Positions 16,888-17,136 of a DNA stretch of 17,136 nucleotides are shown here, in pieces (the stretch's first letter is position 1; every line of letters begins with the position of its first letter). The DNA lies in the NCBI GenBank assembly GCA_038093975.1, contig JBBPTG010000390.1, positions 1-17,136 on the forward strand. Direction: 5' to 3'. Origin of the DNA: Chalciporus piperatus. Lineage: Eukaryota; Basidiomycota; Agaricomycetes; Boletales; Boletaceae. The translations under genes and the position numbers were made by a program. Below the pieces are notes generated by a model. That model did no database searches, was not told the DNA's origin, and saw only the letters and a program-made list of their open reading frames with translations.

Positions 16888-17136
16888 GAGATGAGGGGAT
16901 GATGGCATACACGAGTGAGCTGGAGGTGGTGGTAGGCATGAGCGAGAGTGAGTTGAGCAGGTGGGTTGGTGAGTGATGAAAAACTTACCTCATGATGGCG
17001 GCGGGGCTGTTGAGCCCACATCTGCCATGTTGTACAAGTTGAGGGTGAAAGGTGAAGGTGGTGGGGGGTGGTAGTGGTGGGGCGAACAGCCCGAGCGGCG
17101 TGGTGAAGTGAGCGGGTGAATTAGTGGGTGCGCAAA
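16888..17136 (-). other. Possible 5' end of a minus-strand gene, edge of window
   Basis: On the minus strand, ATG at 17030-17028 in the context TACAACATGGC is followed by GCAGATGTGGGCTC and, at 16988, by a strong splice donor GTAAGT. In that frame a TGA falls one base before the donor (MADVGSTAPPPS stop). A second ATG five bases on, at 17021, reads cleanly into the donor (MWAQQPRRHHE). The upstream part is C/A-rich like a fungal promoter or leader. This may be the first exon of an element's gene or a host gene, but it is too short to identify. Confidence 0.25.

Noticed and set aside
1..17136. CRISPR arrays, rRNA, tRNA, bacterial operons
   Set aside because: No regular spaced repeats, no rRNA segments, no tRNA-like GGTTCGAATC cloverleaf; spliced genes show a eukaryote.

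Overview
The window looks like nuclear DNA of a filamentous basidiomycete (Agaricomycetes). Three spliced genes can be rebuilt by eye, with about 27 introns or relics of 50-70 bp, GT...AG ends and CTAAC/CTGAC-like branch points. It also holds gene relics, a non-autonomous DNA transposon and an LTR/gag retroelement. Cantharellales (Rhizoctonia-like) is only a guess, from the style of the gag ORF and the repeat load.

Layout. 24-1912 (+): a complete 8-exon gene for a 506-aa protein with a short coiled coil and a conserved-looking core; function unknown. 1930-2540: a pyrimidine-strand-biased GC-rich minisatellite whose best two units are 110 bp each. 3005-3187: repeat A, second copy at 15247-15422. 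3540-4200: coding-like but broken sequence I cannot name. 4430-5545 (-): a decayed copy of condensin subunit 3 (CAP-G/Ycg1/Cnd3) in which a piece of about 130 bp (5206-5335) is inverted in place. 5550-6880: intergenic, with three strong GC hairpins and a CACGTG cluster. 6881-8533: a 1,653-bp element with 52-bp terminal inverted repeats (51/52 identical) and a perfect 10-bp target duplication, fitting a non-autonomous Mutator-like element. It sits inside 8534-9165, a truncated copy of the 5' end of the gene at 13398-14963.

9317-11565 (+): an intact 8-exon gene for a 617-aa protein of an uncharacterised family. 11880-12345 (-): a second condensin-3 fragment. 13398-14963 (-): an intact 10-exon gene for a 347-aa protein of another uncharacterised but clearly conserved family. 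Its promoter and 5' end (14585-15210) are what was duplicated at 8534-9165. 15427-15828: a candidate LTR placed at the broken end of repeat A, followed by a gag-like ORF (15851-16525) whose 3' part is replaced by AT-rich foreign DNA. 16525-17136: probably another element or the edge of another gene, with GATGATG simple repeats.

Overall this is an accessory, rearranged region. Three sequences (repeat A, condensin-3, the 347-aa gene 5' end) each occur twice, and at least two mobile insertions can be ordered in time. No operon or shared pathway is demonstrable. The most interesting biology is the two intact, unnamed genes and the mosaic of duplicated gene pieces around them.
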